Positions 40,646 through 50,559 of a DNA stretch of 64,000 nt are shown in pieces; within the stretch, counting starts at the first letter, position 1; every line of letters begins with the position of its first letter. The position numbers and the translations under genes were made by a program. The notes beneath the pieces were generated by a model. It made no database searches. It was not told the origin of the DNA and saw only the letters and a list, made by a program, of their open reading frames with translations. Origin of the DNA: Mayamaea pseudoterrestris. Its lineage: Eukaryota; Bacillariophyta; Bacillariophyceae; Sellaphorales; Sellaphoraceae. The stretch is taken from the NCBI GenBank assembly GCA_027923505.1, contig BROI01000007.1:1072070-1136069 (forward strand). The letters run 5' to 3'.

Positions 40646-41222
40646 GTTGATTAAGACGCATAATATGCCAGTCTCGTTACGTCAAGCCGTTTATAGTATG
40701 AAACATGTTTCATACTCTCGGTCTCTCAACGTGACACCAAGCCGGTTATTGTACATGTTCCATACTTTCGGCCTCTCAACAGCGATCGTCTATATATATA
40801 GTCACAACCAAATCTCGAAAAAAAACGGTTGCAATCATGCGACTGATCTTGATAGTGTAGTCTCTACAAACAACCTTTCGTCATGTATTTTTAATACCGC
40901 TACGACTTAATTTGAATTCGATAGCCAATCAGAAACTGGTCATTTTCCGTGAATTGCAAATGACTCTTCTGCACGACACGACGATGCCCTTCGATCCTGT
41001 AAAATGCTTGCGACACCCATCAGGGAGACCAAGCTGGATCCGATTGGAACATTGCACTGCCATAAGGACCTATCGGAAGGTGCTGCCTGTCGTAGGAGCA
41101 AAGCAAGAGTTGTCTGCAGCAGCGAGTGACGTCAAAAGTGCGCCAGCCATTGAGACAGCAATCAACGTCGACACGGCGGCATCCAGAAAGCTCTAGCAAC
41201 AACAAGGTTATTCACGTGAATT
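40646..41222. other. intergenic, promoter of the giant repeat-protein gene
   Basis: 577 bp. It contains a 22-bp perfect palindrome (40695-40716), an imperfect 28-bp direct repeat with 50-bp spacing (40703 and 40753), and a TATATATATA run at 40791-40800. No coding region or RNA gene is recognised. Confidence 0.6.
40695..40716. repeat. 22-bp perfect palindrome
   Basis: AGTATGAAACA followed directly by its reverse complement. Part of it, with the following TCGG-CTCTCAAC sequence, is repeated imperfectly 50 bp downstream (40703-40730 and 40753-40780; 3 mismatches in 28). It may be a dimeric protein-binding site. Confidence 0.85.
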
Positions 41223-44200
41223 ATGTCGGAACCCCCAAACGAAGAGCCGAGCGGCATCAAGGCTCGACTCTTGGCCTATCAGCAAGCTGCCAAGACTAAA
41301 CGAGCCTTGAAGAAACAACGGAGCAGTGAAAACTTGACGGAGATGATGAATGCATCGACTGGACAATTGGCAAGGAATTTGGAGGAGGCTGCCAAGGCGC
41401 GAAAGGAACACAATAAGCGACCATCGCTAGTCGGTAAATTGGATTCGTCAAAAATGGCCAAATTTCATGATTCGGGCGCTGGCTTGAATGATTCTGGCAA
41501 TGTCAACTCGCATTCAAATCTTGTCATTGACGAGGAGCGCGAGCAGCGTGAAGCATCTGAAAAATTAAACAAGATGCTTGGGGCAGTCGATGGTGGAAAT
41601 AGCAGCAGCAGCAATCTTGATCACGCCAGTCGACACCAGCTGCCCGAATTTAGTACGGCACGGACTCGGTACTTGAGCGCCGTTCAAAAGCTTGTGCCGG
41701 CGCCACTGCCGGATCAAAAGGGAGACGAAAAGAAAAAGGCGATTGAACGAGAAAAGGTAAAGAAACAAGCCTATGGATCGCTGAAAATGGCATGGGATCA
41801 GTTTGAAGTCGTTGCCAAGGATCGTCCTCGCGAGCCGACGGAAGCCGAGCTTAGAATCAAGGCAGAAATGGCTCAACTGGAAGATCGCATTGACAAGGAG
41901 TGGGTACAATATGCTGAAAAGGTTGTGAAACGAGCCGTTGCTGATGGAGATACCGATGAGGCCGAAATTGGGCAGTGGAAGAATGAAGTTGTGAACATGC
42001 AGAAGGAGTCGGAAGTCAGACGAAAACAGAAAATTAAGCAACAAAAAATCGAGGAAGAAAAGTATTGGAAAGACGAGACAGAACGGCTTCGAGCTGAGCT
42101 TAAGGACGAGAGTGAACTGGGCAGTGATGAAGAGTGGGAATCGGATACAGAAGCGGTTCAAGACGTGAAGGACGAATCTGAACGATCGCAGAAGGAAGTT
42201 GCTCTATTGGAGACGCGCACCATTTCACCTCTCGTAATGTCGCCAAAAGCGATTGTGACGTCGCCATCCAAGGTGTCTCACGTTGCTGAAAAAAGTTCTC
42301 CGAAACACGCTCGTGCGTCATCAAGCATTGCCGAGAAAGCCAAAATGTTTGCTTCCCCAAAGCAGTTCGGCAAGCCGCCCGTTAAACCACCGCTGAGCGT
42401 GTCGGAAAGAACGCAGAAGCTTTTTCCTCAGAAAGCACCACTTATTGAGCCACCAGCGGAGCAAGCACCGATGATTGACCCCCGTACAGAAAAGGCCACC
42501 ACCGTTCCGATGAAAAGGTTTACCAGGAAGGTCACCCCGGTCAAAAAGGAATGCCTTGCAATTGACAAAAAGCTTGAAAAGCTGATATCGTTAATGAGTG
42601 AAGTCGATGGCTCTAAGACAATACCGAGAGACGATGGCGAAGTACGGCAGCGCTATATTGAATGCGTCTATAAACTGATTCCATCAGAAATCCCCACTAA
42701 CTTGAATGCTTCGGCCAAGCTTGTGCGCCTTGAGGCTGAGTCCAAAAAGAAATTACTTTACAAGCGCCTCCAGACAGCTTGGGACTCGTATGAACTCACA
42801 ACAATGTGCCGGCAAACCCGGAATAAGGTGGCGGATGGCAAGATAAGTCGTGCCGAGGACATTGTTGATTCTGCCTGGATTGGATTCGCCAAGTCGGTAG
42901 TCGCTGCCGCTGCCACGGAAACTGTTAGTGATAATGTTTACAATTACGAGATTGATAAGTGGAAGGCAGAAGCTTTACGTCTCAAAGCGCTCTGCGTAAA
43001 GCGCAAACGCCGCAAAGGGCGAAAGGTCACAAAAGCTGAGGCTGAAGCGGCAACGGCGGCTTCACGCGGCGATCTTATGGACAACCTGGATGAGTTGGTA
43101 TATAGGAACGTTCATGCTATGGCGCTCCCTCCCTATAAGAGACTGACGGTTGATGAGCTGGACGTTTATGAACAACACATTTTTGAGGCGGTCCAGAGTG
43201 CGAAGCCGGAAACTATTCGCAAACAAGACTCGTCGTCCAATGGCGACGAGGATCCAAAGTCAAGGATCATTGTTGATGCCAGAAAGAAAGCAAGTAGCAG
43301 GGCTGTTGCTAAGCTCAGTACGCTCTTGTCGGGATGCGATGGTAAAGCGAAGAAGACCGTCACTTATACTGAAGCGAAAAGTCGATATATTGCAGCAGTC
43401 CGTAAGCTTGCGCCTTCCGATATTCCCGCGAGTACGTCGGGACCAGCGAGAGATAAGTATCTCCGTGAAGAAGCCAAGAAGATGAAGAAATACGAGAAAT
43501 TGAAGTCAACATGGGATGTGTATGAGTCAACCTTGGATCCAAAGCAGATACCAGTGAAAGAGGAGAAGAGAGTTGACACTGTCGAAGCTCTAGTTGACAG
43601 CGCCTGGGCAGGTTTTGCAAAGACGCTTCTGCGAGAGGCTGACGGAATAAGCGAAGATTTTGACGGCGAGGTGGACAAATGGAGGACCGAAGCTATGAGG
43701 TTGAAATCTCAAGCTGTAGCTCGGAAGCGTCGAAAGAAACGCTTCGTTTCCAAAAACGAGGCCGCGATAGCAGCGGCCGCTGCAGTTGGAATGGTTTTAG
43801 ACGACGATGATTTAGACGAGCACGTTTACCGCCATTTGAGTGCGTCACGCCCACAAGATGTCGATGACGATCAATATGAAGGGATGATATTTGACAAAAT
43901 TGCTCAGGGTCGACCTGGCATGGGCAATCCTTGGGATAATCTTTCCGATTCAGAGGAGGAAATTGTTATTGGCGAGGCCGTCATTGAGCGCCCAGAGCTG
44001 CTTGTAGGGACCGCTTTTGATGACAGCATTAGCAGAGACACATATTTTGACGAACATCAGTTTGGTTCGATTAATGGATTGCGAGTTGGCTATGGAAATC
44101 CTTGGGATGACTTATCCGACAACGAAGGAACTATGCCTGACGATGTCGCAACATTGGAAGAGTCAACGAAAGGGAAGCTCGGTAGGATGGTATCTGAGGT

Positions 44201-47200
44201 GCTTGGGGAAGAACTGGCTCCAACGTCCTATGCTGATGCACGCTCGCTATATGTTGCTGCCGTAAAACGTCTTGCACCTTCGGACATTCAACATGGTCTG
44301 AAAGGAGACGCCAAGAAAAATGCCCTACTGCAAGAAGCTCGAAAGAAAGAAGAGTACGCCGTTTTGAAACGAACTTTTGATGCATATGAAATGGTTGCGC
44401 GTGATAAACCAATGAATGACAACGTTGGAGAAGCAGAAGTTGCGAGAATTGAAGACCTTGCAGATACGAGCTGGGTAGGCTTTGCCAAGACGGTAATAAA
44501 ACAAGCGGAAGCTGATGGCGATGCTAGCGAAGAATATCAAGATGAGATTGATAAATGGAAAAGCGAAGCATTGCGAATGAAAGCGCTTGCCCTTGCTCGC
44601 AAACGCCGCAAGAAGCGCACAGTCACAAAACAGGAAGCTGCAATCGCCACAGCTGCTGCTGCTGGTTTCGACGATGGGGAGGATGACTACGATGAGCGAG
44701 TTTTTCGTTCGGTGGCCAATTGTCGTCCTGGTATGGCAAGCCCATGGGATGATTTAAGTGATAACGAGGCTAACCTTAATTCTCTGGAACGTGGCAACAA
44801 TGCTGAAGAGGAGGAAGAACCAGTATATGGCGCAATAAATAGTTATCGCGTTGGAGGTCACAATCCCTGGGACGATTTATCAGATAATGAGGAAGAATCA
44901 GCGAAACCATCTGCGCCGCACGAAAAATGCTCTGATAAGCTCGTAAGTATTCTTGATCAAGTTAATGGCGAAAAAGCTATCACGAGAGATTATCATTCTT
45001 TGCGGAGTCGCTATATTCAAGCAGTTCATCAGTTGGCTCCGTCAAGAATTCCCGCGGGTTCCAGCTTTGCAGGCGCGAAGAATATGCTGTTGACGGAAGC
45101 CAAGAAGAAGGAGCAATACGAAACGCTGAAGAAGCAGTGGGACATTTACGAAATCACTACCAAAGATAAATTAGTAGGCGACATGGACGGCGAGAGAAAG
45201 GTCAACAGAGCTGAGGATCTCATCGACACTTGCTGGGTGGGCTTTGCGAAAACTGTTGTGGCCTGTGCGCAAGGAAGCCAAATGGATGCGGATTCCGAAT
45301 ACAAAGATGAAATTGACAAGTGGAAATCTGAAGCAAGGCGATTGAAAGCCCAAGCATTAAAAAGGAAACGACGCAAAGGTCGGAAATTCACAAAGAGAGA
45401 ATCTGAGGAAGCACTTTCAGCCGAAAAAGCGCAAGACAATAGCAACTATGACGAGGAAATATACGTTCAAGTATGCGCATCAGCGGCCGACAAAAGCTTC
45501 GCCAACAATGTCGAGTTTGATCAATATGAGGATCAAGTGTATGCGTCGTTAAGTTCGCTTCGACCGGGCATGGGCAACTTCTGGGATGATATTTCTGATT
45601 CTGAAGAGGATCCACAATCAAAGAAACTCGCAGACTTAAAAATAAAAGAAGAAACAAAGTCAACGGAGGCTCTCTCGGCCGTTATATCAACTGTATGTGG
45701 CGGTGACAGTGTTGTGAAGAGCTACAGTTCCGCCCGATCACTTTACGTAAAAGCGTTGCAAAAGCTAGCCCCAGCAAAGCTGCCGAAAGCATCGGTAGGC
45801 ATTGCAAAAAAGAACTTTCTGATAGAAGAGTCGAGGAAGAAAGATCTGTATGACAAGCTTACGGAGGCGTTCGATCGATATGAAATTAGTCTTGTCGAGC
45901 GACCACGAGATATTGAAGCTGAAAGGAAGTTGACGCAGGCCGATGACCTAGCCGTGAGGGCATGGGCTGGATTTGCAAAAACAGTAGTCCAATTGGCCGC
46001 CAAGGAAGACCACCATGAAGATGACGACTACAACGATGAGGTTGCTCGATGGAAGGCAGAAGCCGAGTCATTAAAAGCGAAAGCACTGGCTAGAAAACGT
46101 CGGAAGAAAAGAAAAGTCACCAAAGATGAAGCGGCAGCTGCCGCCGCTGCGTCAGCAGGCTTGAATGACCGTGAGGATTCTCTAGACCAGCAAGTGTATC
46201 ACCAAGTCAGTCAAATGCAACGCACTGGAGTTGAAGTCGTTGAGGATGATGCGCTTGCATACGCCGAACAAATATATGGCTCAATCAGTTCATCGCGACC
46301 AGGTATGACTAATCCTTGGGATGATCTTTCCGATGCATCAGAGGAGGAATTCATTTTCGCTAAAGAGAAAACGTTGCGCCCAGATCTAATCGAAGGAACA
46401 GTATTTCACGACAGCGACTCGGGCAATGGGCTGTACGACGAATATCGATACGCATCGACGATTAGCGGTCTTAGGGCTGGGCAAGGTAATCCATGGGATG
46501 ATCTTTCTGATAACGACGAATTACTGGTCGCTGAAACTATACAAAGTGAGGAAAAAGCCACGTCGAAGCTTTCCGCGATGATAACAGAGGTGCTTGGTAA
46601 TTCACTTCCTTTGACTAACTTATCCCGAGCACGTACTCGCTACATAGAAGCCGTTAAAAAATTGGCTCCTGCGGAAGTTCCCATCAACATAAAAGGGAAG
46701 GGGAAGGCCAAGCTGCTTCGACAAGAAGCCATGAAACGAGAAAAGTTCAAAGCAATAAAAGACGCTTTTGACAAGTTCGAAGTATTCGCAATCAAAAAGT
46801 CTAACAACGAGAAAGGCGTGGAAACGAACTTACAAAAGGTTGAAGATCGTCTTGATAAGGCCTGGTCTGGTTTTGCAAAGTCAGTTGTGAAAGCAGCAGA
46901 AGAAAGTGATGATACTGACGAGGAGTACAGGGATGAAGTGGATAAGTGGCGTGCAGAAGCCATGCGAATTAAGGCCCAAGCACTCGCACGGAAACGTCGT
47001 AAGAGATGCAAAGTCACAAAGAAAGAGACTGCAGCGGCCACGGCAGCAGCCGCTGGCTATGACGACGGCGAGGACGATGAAGATGATGAGGTCTATCGCT
47101 CGATTTCATTGTCCCGTCCAGGAATGCGCAATCCATGGGACGAACTCAGCGATGATGAAACCGGACAGAACGAGGAGACACAATCTGAGGCGGAAGAAGA

Positions 47201-49238
47201 GCCGGTATACGGAGCAATAAACATTTCCAGAGCTGGTATGCGTAATCCTTGGGACGAATTGTCTGACGACGAAGCCGCGGACACTGCTAACGCCAGCGCC
47301 TTCGCGGATCATGGACAAAGCGCAGTTGACGAGCCTCAACATATACCTGAAAAGTCTTTGACTTTAAAAGAACGGCAGATTAAAGAATTGCTAGTGACGA
47401 TTCTGACAGATATTGATCAGACGCTGGGCGCGTTTTCAGATTTTGCTGCATGTCGTTCCAATTATGTAGAAGCACTGCGCAAGCTATCACCGAAAACCAT
47501 CTCATCATCATTAAAAGGAGAGAAGAAGACGGAACATCTAAGAAGCCTAGCCGAAAATAAAGCGAAGTACGAAAGTCTTAAAAACGCGTATGATGCTTAC
47601 GAAGAACTGGCTAACGATAAAAAGGTCGATTTGCGCGTAAATGATGACATAGCTGCACTTGAAGACCATTTGGATGATTCATGGTTGGACTTTGCCAAAA
47701 ACGTCGTCAACGGAAGTAAGGACGCCAGTGACCATGACTCGGACTACGACGATGAGGTCGATAAATGGCGAGACGAAGCTCGGAGACTTAAAGCCGAGGC
47801 TATGAAACGGAAGAAATTGAAGGGACGTCGAGTATCTCCCGCCGATGCACAAGCCGGCAAAGATGCGCTCGCTGCCGTTTTAACGGACATTCACGGCAAG
47901 AATGTCAAGCTTTCAAATGACTATGCGGGAGCACAAACCCAGTTTATTGCTGCGGCCGAAATAGTCAAACCTGGCGCCTTTTCGGCTGACCTTCCAGTCA
48001 ACAAGAAGAGAGAGGTTCTGAAGAAGGAAGCAGCCAAGAAACAAAAGTATGACGATCTCAAGGACGCGTGGGAGGTGTATGGGCATATTGCCGAAAACAG
48101 ACCGGACTCCGACTCTGCTATCGGGAAGTCACTTGAGACCAAAGTGGATAGGGCAGAAGATAAGATAGACGCGCTATGGGGATCGTTCGCTAAGAAAGTC
48201 GCCAAGCAGGCTGACTATGGAAGCGACAGTGAAAGCGACTCCGAATACGATGACGAATTGGATCGTTGGAAGCTTGAAGCGAAAAAACTCAAAGCTGACG
48301 CCGAGGCCAAGCGTGAGCGAAGAGCCGAGGAGGGCAAAGTTGTTCACAAAGATTTCGCTGACGAAAGCGGGGCTGACGAAGCGATAACATCAGTTTCCGA
48401 GAAGATACAACAAAAAGAGTCCAAAACAGCAATCGAACAAAGCGAGTCTGAGCCGGATTTTGATGATGAGAGCGAAAGCGATGCAGACTCGTCAGATTCT
48501 GACAGCGATGGCTCGGAGCAGAAAAAGAAAACCAAGAAGAAGGATGAGAAAAAGAAGAAGAAAAGAAAAGACGAGAAGAAGAAGAAGAAAAAGAAGAAAG
48601 AAAAGAAAGTTAAGAAAGACAAAATAAAGAAGAAATTGAAGGAGGATACGCTGGGCGAGACTCGCAACATGGACGGTACTCTGTGGAAGAATCCACTTCG
48701 CTTCTGGAAAAACAAGGCCAAGGTCGAAATCGAGGGCGCGGCGATCATAATGAGAGTGCCAGGTAGAACGGACTTTTGGCGCAAGACAGGCGGTGCATCG
48801 GTTGCCGATTCGGGCGCCTTCTACTGGCACAAGATCACTGGTAACTTTGAGCTGATCGTCAAGATTGCTTCCACCATGAGTAGTGATATGGACAAGGCTG
48901 GACTTATGATTCGCCTTGATGAATCTAATTACATCATGACCGGTATGGAGGCGTTCGCGGGGCGAGTATACAACTCATCACTTGTAGCGATTGACGCGAC
49001 AGATCAATCGCTCTGTCTTCTACCAAAAGGTGCTGAAAAGCAGGGTATCTGGTTTTGTTTCAAGCGCTATCACAACTCGTATGAGTGCTTCTACTCGTAC
49101 GATGCCTTGGTGTGGTTTCAGACGCGTCAAGGAGTATTCACAGACCGACCAGTCCTTAGTGTCGGTATTGCTGCCGCTTGCCCCTCCGGCAACACATTCA
49201 AGGCTAATTTTGAATACTATCGGGTCAAAGCTGTATAG
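41223..49238 (+). CDS. giant repeat protein with C-terminal DUF1349 domain
   Basis: 2,671 residues in one uninterrupted frame from the first ATG. I do not recognise the repeats. Nine diverged units each start with a segment like SRYIAAVRKLAPSDIP (residues about 147, 475, 718, 1004, 1261, 1504, 1802, 2076 and 2236), then a helical EEAKKKEKYEKLK-type part, AWxGFAKTVV, DEVDKWKAEAxRLKAQAL and a basic RKRRKKRKVTK-type block. Between units, nine short motifs of the type RPGMGNPWDDLSDSEE recur. Residues about 2435-2480 are almost pure Lys. Residues about 2485-2671 are a DUF1349 (concanavalin-like) domain: NPLRFWKNKA, TDFWRKTGG, FYWHKITGNFELIVKI, DKAGLMIRLDE and RPVLSVGIAAACPSG. No signal peptide; probably cytosolic or nuclear and structural, by inference. 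Confidence 0.9.
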   Translation: MSEPPNEEPSGIKARLLAYQQAAKTKRALKKQRSSENLTEMMNASTGQLARNLEEAAKARKEHNKRPSLVGKLDSSKMAKFHDSGAGLNDSGNVNSHSNLVIDEEREQREASEKLNKMLGAVDGGNSSSSNLDHASRHQLPEFSTARTRYLSAVQKLVPAPLPDQKGDEKKKAIEREKVKKQAYGSLKMAWDQFEVVAKDRPREPTEAELRIKAEMAQLEDRIDKEWVQYAEKVVKRAVADGDTDEAEIGQWKNEVVNMQKESEVRRKQKIKQQKIEEEKYWKDETERLRAELKDESELGSDEEWESDTEAVQDVKDESERSQKEVALLETRTISPLVMSPKAIVTSPSKVSHVAEKSSPKHARASSSIAEKAKMFASPKQFGKPPVKPPLSVSERTQKLFPQKAPLIEPPAEQAPMIDPRTEKATTVPMKRFTRKVTPVKKECLAIDKKLEKLISLMSEVDGSKTIPRDDGEVRQRYIECVYKLIPSEIPTNLNASAKLVRLEAESKKKLLYKRLQTAWDSYELTTMCRQTRNKVADGKISRAEDIVDSAWIGFAKSVVAAAATETVSDNVYNYEIDKWKAEALRLKALCVKRKRRKGRKVTKAEAEAATAASRGDLMDNLDELVYRNVHAMALPPYKRLTVDELDVYEQHIFEAVQSAKPETIRKQDSSSNGDEDPKSRIIVDARKKASSRAVAKLSTLLSGCDGKAKKTVTYTEAKSRYIAAVRKLAPSDIPASTSGPARDKYLREEAKKMKKYEKLKSTWDVYESTLDPKQIPVKEEKRVDTVEALVDSAWAGFAKTLLREADGISEDFDGEVDKWRTEAMRLKSQAVARKRRKKRFVSKNEAAIAAAAAVGMVLDDDDLDEHVYRHLSASRPQDVDDDQYEGMIFDKIAQGRPGMGNPWDNLSDSEEEIVIGEAVIERPELLVGTAFDDSISRDTYFDEHQFGSINGLRVGYGNPWDDLSDNEGTMPDDVATLEESTKGKLGRMVSEVLGEELAPTSYADARSLYVAAVKRLAPSDIQHGLKGDAKKNALLQEARKKEEYAVLKRTFDAYEMVARDKPMNDNVGEAEVARIEDLADTSWVGFAKTVIKQAEADGDASEEYQDEIDKWKSEALRMKALALARKRRKKRTVTKQEAAIATAAAAGFDDGEDDYDERVFRSVANCRPGMASPWDDLSDNEANLNSLERGNNAEEEEEPVYGAINSYRVGGHNPWDDLSDNEEESAKPSAPHEKCSDKLVSILDQVNGEKAITRDYHSLRSRYIQAVHQLAPSRIPAGSSFAGAKNMLLTEAKKKEQYETLKKQWDIYEITTKDKLVGDMDGERKVNRAEDLIDTCWVGFAKTVVACAQGSQMDADSEYKDEIDKWKSEARRLKAQALKRKRRKGRKFTKRESEEALSAEKAQDNSNYDEEIYVQVCASAADKSFANNVEFDQYEDQVYASLSSLRPGMGNFWDDISDSEEDPQSKKLADLKIKEETKSTEALSAVISTVCGGDSVVKSYSSARSLYVKALQKLAPAKLPKASVGIAKKNFLIEESRKKDLYDKLTEAFDRYEISLVERPRDIEAERKLTQADDLAVRAWAGFAKTVVQLAAKEDHHEDDDYNDEVARWKAEAESLKAKALARKRRKKRKVTKDEAAAAAAASAGLNDREDSLDQQVYHQVSQMQRTGVEVVEDDALAYAEQIYGSISSSRPGMTNPWDDLSDASEEEFIFAKEKTLRPDLIEGTVFHDSDSGNGLYDEYRYASTISGLRAGQGNPWDDLSDNDELLVAETIQSEEKATSKLSAMITEVLGNSLPLTNLSRARTRYIEAVKKLAPAEVPINIKGKGKAKLLRQEAMKREKFKAIKDAFDKFEVFAIKKSNNEKGVETNLQKVEDRLDKAWSGFAKSVVKAAEESDDTDEEYRDEVDKWRAEAMRIKAQALARKRRKRCKVTKKETAAATAAAAGYDDGEDDEDDEVYRSISLSRPGMRNPWDELSDDETGQNEETQSEAEEEPVYGAINISRAGMRNPWDELSDDEAADTANASAFADHGQSAVDEPQHIPEKSLTLKERQIKELLVTILTDIDQTLGAFSDFAACRSNYVEALRKLSPKTISSSLKGEKKTEHLRSLAENKAKYESLKNAYDAYEELANDKKVDLRVNDDIAALEDHLDDSWLDFAKNVVNGSKDASDHDSDYDDEVDKWRDEARRLKAEAMKRKKLKGRRVSPADAQAGKDALAAVLTDIHGKNVKLSNDYAGAQTQFIAAAEIVKPGAFSADLPVNKKREVLKKEAAKKQKYDDLKDAWEVYGHIAENRPDSDSAIGKSLETKVDRAEDKIDALWGSFAKKVAKQADYGSDSESDSEYDDELDRWKLEAKKLKADAEAKRERRAEEGKVVHKDFADESGADEAITSVSEKIQQKESKTAIEQSESEPDFDDESESDADSSDSDSDGSEQKKKTKKKDEKKKKKRKDEKKKKKKKKEKKVKKDKIKKKLKEDTLGETRNMDGTLWKNPLRFWKNKAKVEIEGAAIIMRVPGRTDFWRKTGGASVADSGAFYWHKITGNFELIVKIASTMSSDMDKAGLMIRLDESNYIMTGMEAFAGRVYNSSLVAIDATDQSLCLLPKGAEKQGIWFCFKRYHNSYECFYSYDALVWFQTRQGVFTDRPVLSVGIAAACPSGNTFKANFEYYRVKAV
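43900..47290 (+). repeat. nine NPWDDLSD-type motifs in the giant protein gene
   Basis: Motif starts lie near 43914, 44086, 44730, 44855, 45559, 46299, 46471, 47115 and 47229. Each codes for RPGMxNPWDDLSDxEE or a close variant (RVGYGNPWDDLSDNE, RAGMRNPWDELSDDE). They occur singly or in pairs between the longer repeats, so the coding unit was copied in blocks of about 0.65-0.9 kb. Confidence 0.85.
48520..48645 (+). repeat. AAG-rich tract coding poly-Lys
   Basis: A purine-only AAG/GAG-rich run in the giant gene that codes for about 40 residues, nearly all Lys with Glu and Asp. It separates the repeat region from the DUF1349 domain. Confidence 0.85.
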
Positions 49239-49558
49239 TTAAGCATAATGAGACACAGTCTTTCGCACTTCTAAGCATTGCTTTTGTAGTACGAAACATG
49301 CATGCTGCGCATAGATTGCCAAAATGTCGTTATCGTTCGTCGTGGCTTTGCTAAAGGCGAAGCAATACTACTGATATATGCACACACGTCGGCTAAGAAC
49401 TATATTTTGTAATTGAGCAGTGGATATGCAGACTATTGTTAATACAAGCAACATTTACTACAAAAAAACGCAGAGAGTTGTCCAAGCAATTCGCTACCAA
49501 GCACCAACGCGCCTGTTGCGCGCGTTGGAAATTAGCTCCAACCTCGATATAGAGATGG
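49239..49558. other. intergenic, convergent DUF1349 genes
   Basis: 320 bp between the stops of the giant gene and the stand-alone DUF1349 gene. No other feature is seen. Confidence 0.55.
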
Positions 49559-50149
49559 TCAAATGTTAATCTCTCTGTACTGATCAAAAGTGCATTTAAA
49601 CTCCTTGCCCATGGGACAAGCAGCCGCAATGCCAACGTTCAGCACGGGTCGTTCCGTAAATATACATTCGCGAGTCTTGATCCATTCCTTTCCATCCACC
49701 GAGTACGAGCACGTGACTAGATTCTTGTACCGCCGAACGCATATCCAAACACCCTCCTGTTCAGCTCCGCCAGGCAGCAAGCTCAATGTCCAGTCAGTAA
49801 AGTCCTTGGTCACCGACGTGGAGTGGTGGCAACGATCCTGGTAGTGCTCCAATCCTGACAAGATCCACTGCTCCTCATCGAGTCGAACCATGATTCCAGC
49901 CTTGTCGTAGTTGCTTTTGAATTCGGCGGATATTTTGGTGTACACTTCAAAGTCTCCAGTGACTTTATGCCAGTAAAAGGGTGCATTGTCAAGTATAAAG
50001 TTGCCACGAGTCTTTCGCCAATAGTCTGTCTTTTCGGGGACCTTGAAGACAATGGAAGTATCCTTCTCAATCACCTTTTTCACTGGTTTGTTTCGCCAAA
50101 ACTTGAGTGGATTCTTCCAGTTATTAGCCAAGGCAGGGAGTTCGGGCAT
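49559..50149 (-). CDS. stand-alone DUF1349 domain protein
   Basis: 196 residues, single exon, starting MPELPALANNWKNPLKFWRN. The whole protein is one DUF1349 domain (concanavalin A-like fold; fungal Ree1 and bacterial YesU are relatives). It aligns over its length with the C-terminus of the adjacent giant protein: NPLKFWRN against NPLRFWKN, TDYWRKTRG against TDFWRKTGG, FYWHKVTGDFEVYTKI against FYWHKITGNFELIVKI, DKAGIMVRLDE against DKAGLMIRLDE, RPVLNVGIAAACP against RPVLSVGIAAACP. The two genes are tail-to-tail, so an inverted duplication and domain fusion is likely. The ligand is unknown; the fold suggests carbohydrate binding. Confidence 0.92.
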   Translation of the reverse strand: MPELPALANNWKNPLKFWRNKPVKKVIEKDTSIVFKVPEKTDYWRKTRGNFILDNAPFYWHKVTGDFEVYTKISAEFKSNYDKAGIMVRLDEEQWILSGLEHYQDRCHHSTSVTKDFTDWTLSLLPGGAEQEGVWICVRRYKNLVTCSYSVDGKEWIKTRECIFTERPVLNVGIAAACPMGKEFKCTFDQYREINI

Positions 50150-50559
50150 GATGCATGAACTCGATCGGCTATTTGAAACTTTGGATTCGAGGCAATTTAG
50201 GGGAGCGCACGGAGCGCACGTCGCTGTCAGTGCGAATTAATCAGTGCTGGTGATTACGAGGCGACAAAAACCCACTAAACTGTAGTTGTGTTGGCAGATT
50301 ATATCGCAAAGTCTTTATACTTTGCGTCGTTTTCCTATTCGACGTCGTCGCTCGCTCGCTCGCGATGTTGTTGATGTGCCGGTCATCGCGGTCATGGTCA
50401 TTAATGTTCGTTTCTGAAATTATGTCACAGTGAGTACCGTAGCGACATGTCGAAGTGTGACAGAAATCCAAGAGATCGACAGTTGAACGCTGCACAGCCT
50501 ATTCGACGGAAGATTATCAACATTGAAACACACTTTTACTGTCGAGTGGCAAGACAGGA
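50150..50559. other. bidirectional promoter region, DUF1349/propeller protein
   Basis: 410 bp between divergent genes. It includes GGAGCGCAC twice in close tandem (near 50201-50220), a CGCTCGCTCGCTCGC run near 50350, and the 14-bp element listed at 50433-50446. Confidence 0.55.
50433..50446 (+). promoter_or_regulatory. AGTACCGTAGCGAC element, copy 1
   Basis: A 14-bp sequence 127 bp upstream of the start at 50560. An identical 14-mer lies at 54014-54027, 106 bp upstream of the S28 peptidase start. Both genes encode secretory-pathway proteins. A shared regulatory site is plausible but rests on two copies. Confidence 0.4.

Noticed and set aside
48344-48830. Phe/Leu-rich minus-strand frames suggesting membrane proteins
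   Set aside because: They are the complement of the AAG-rich poly-Lys tract of the giant gene.
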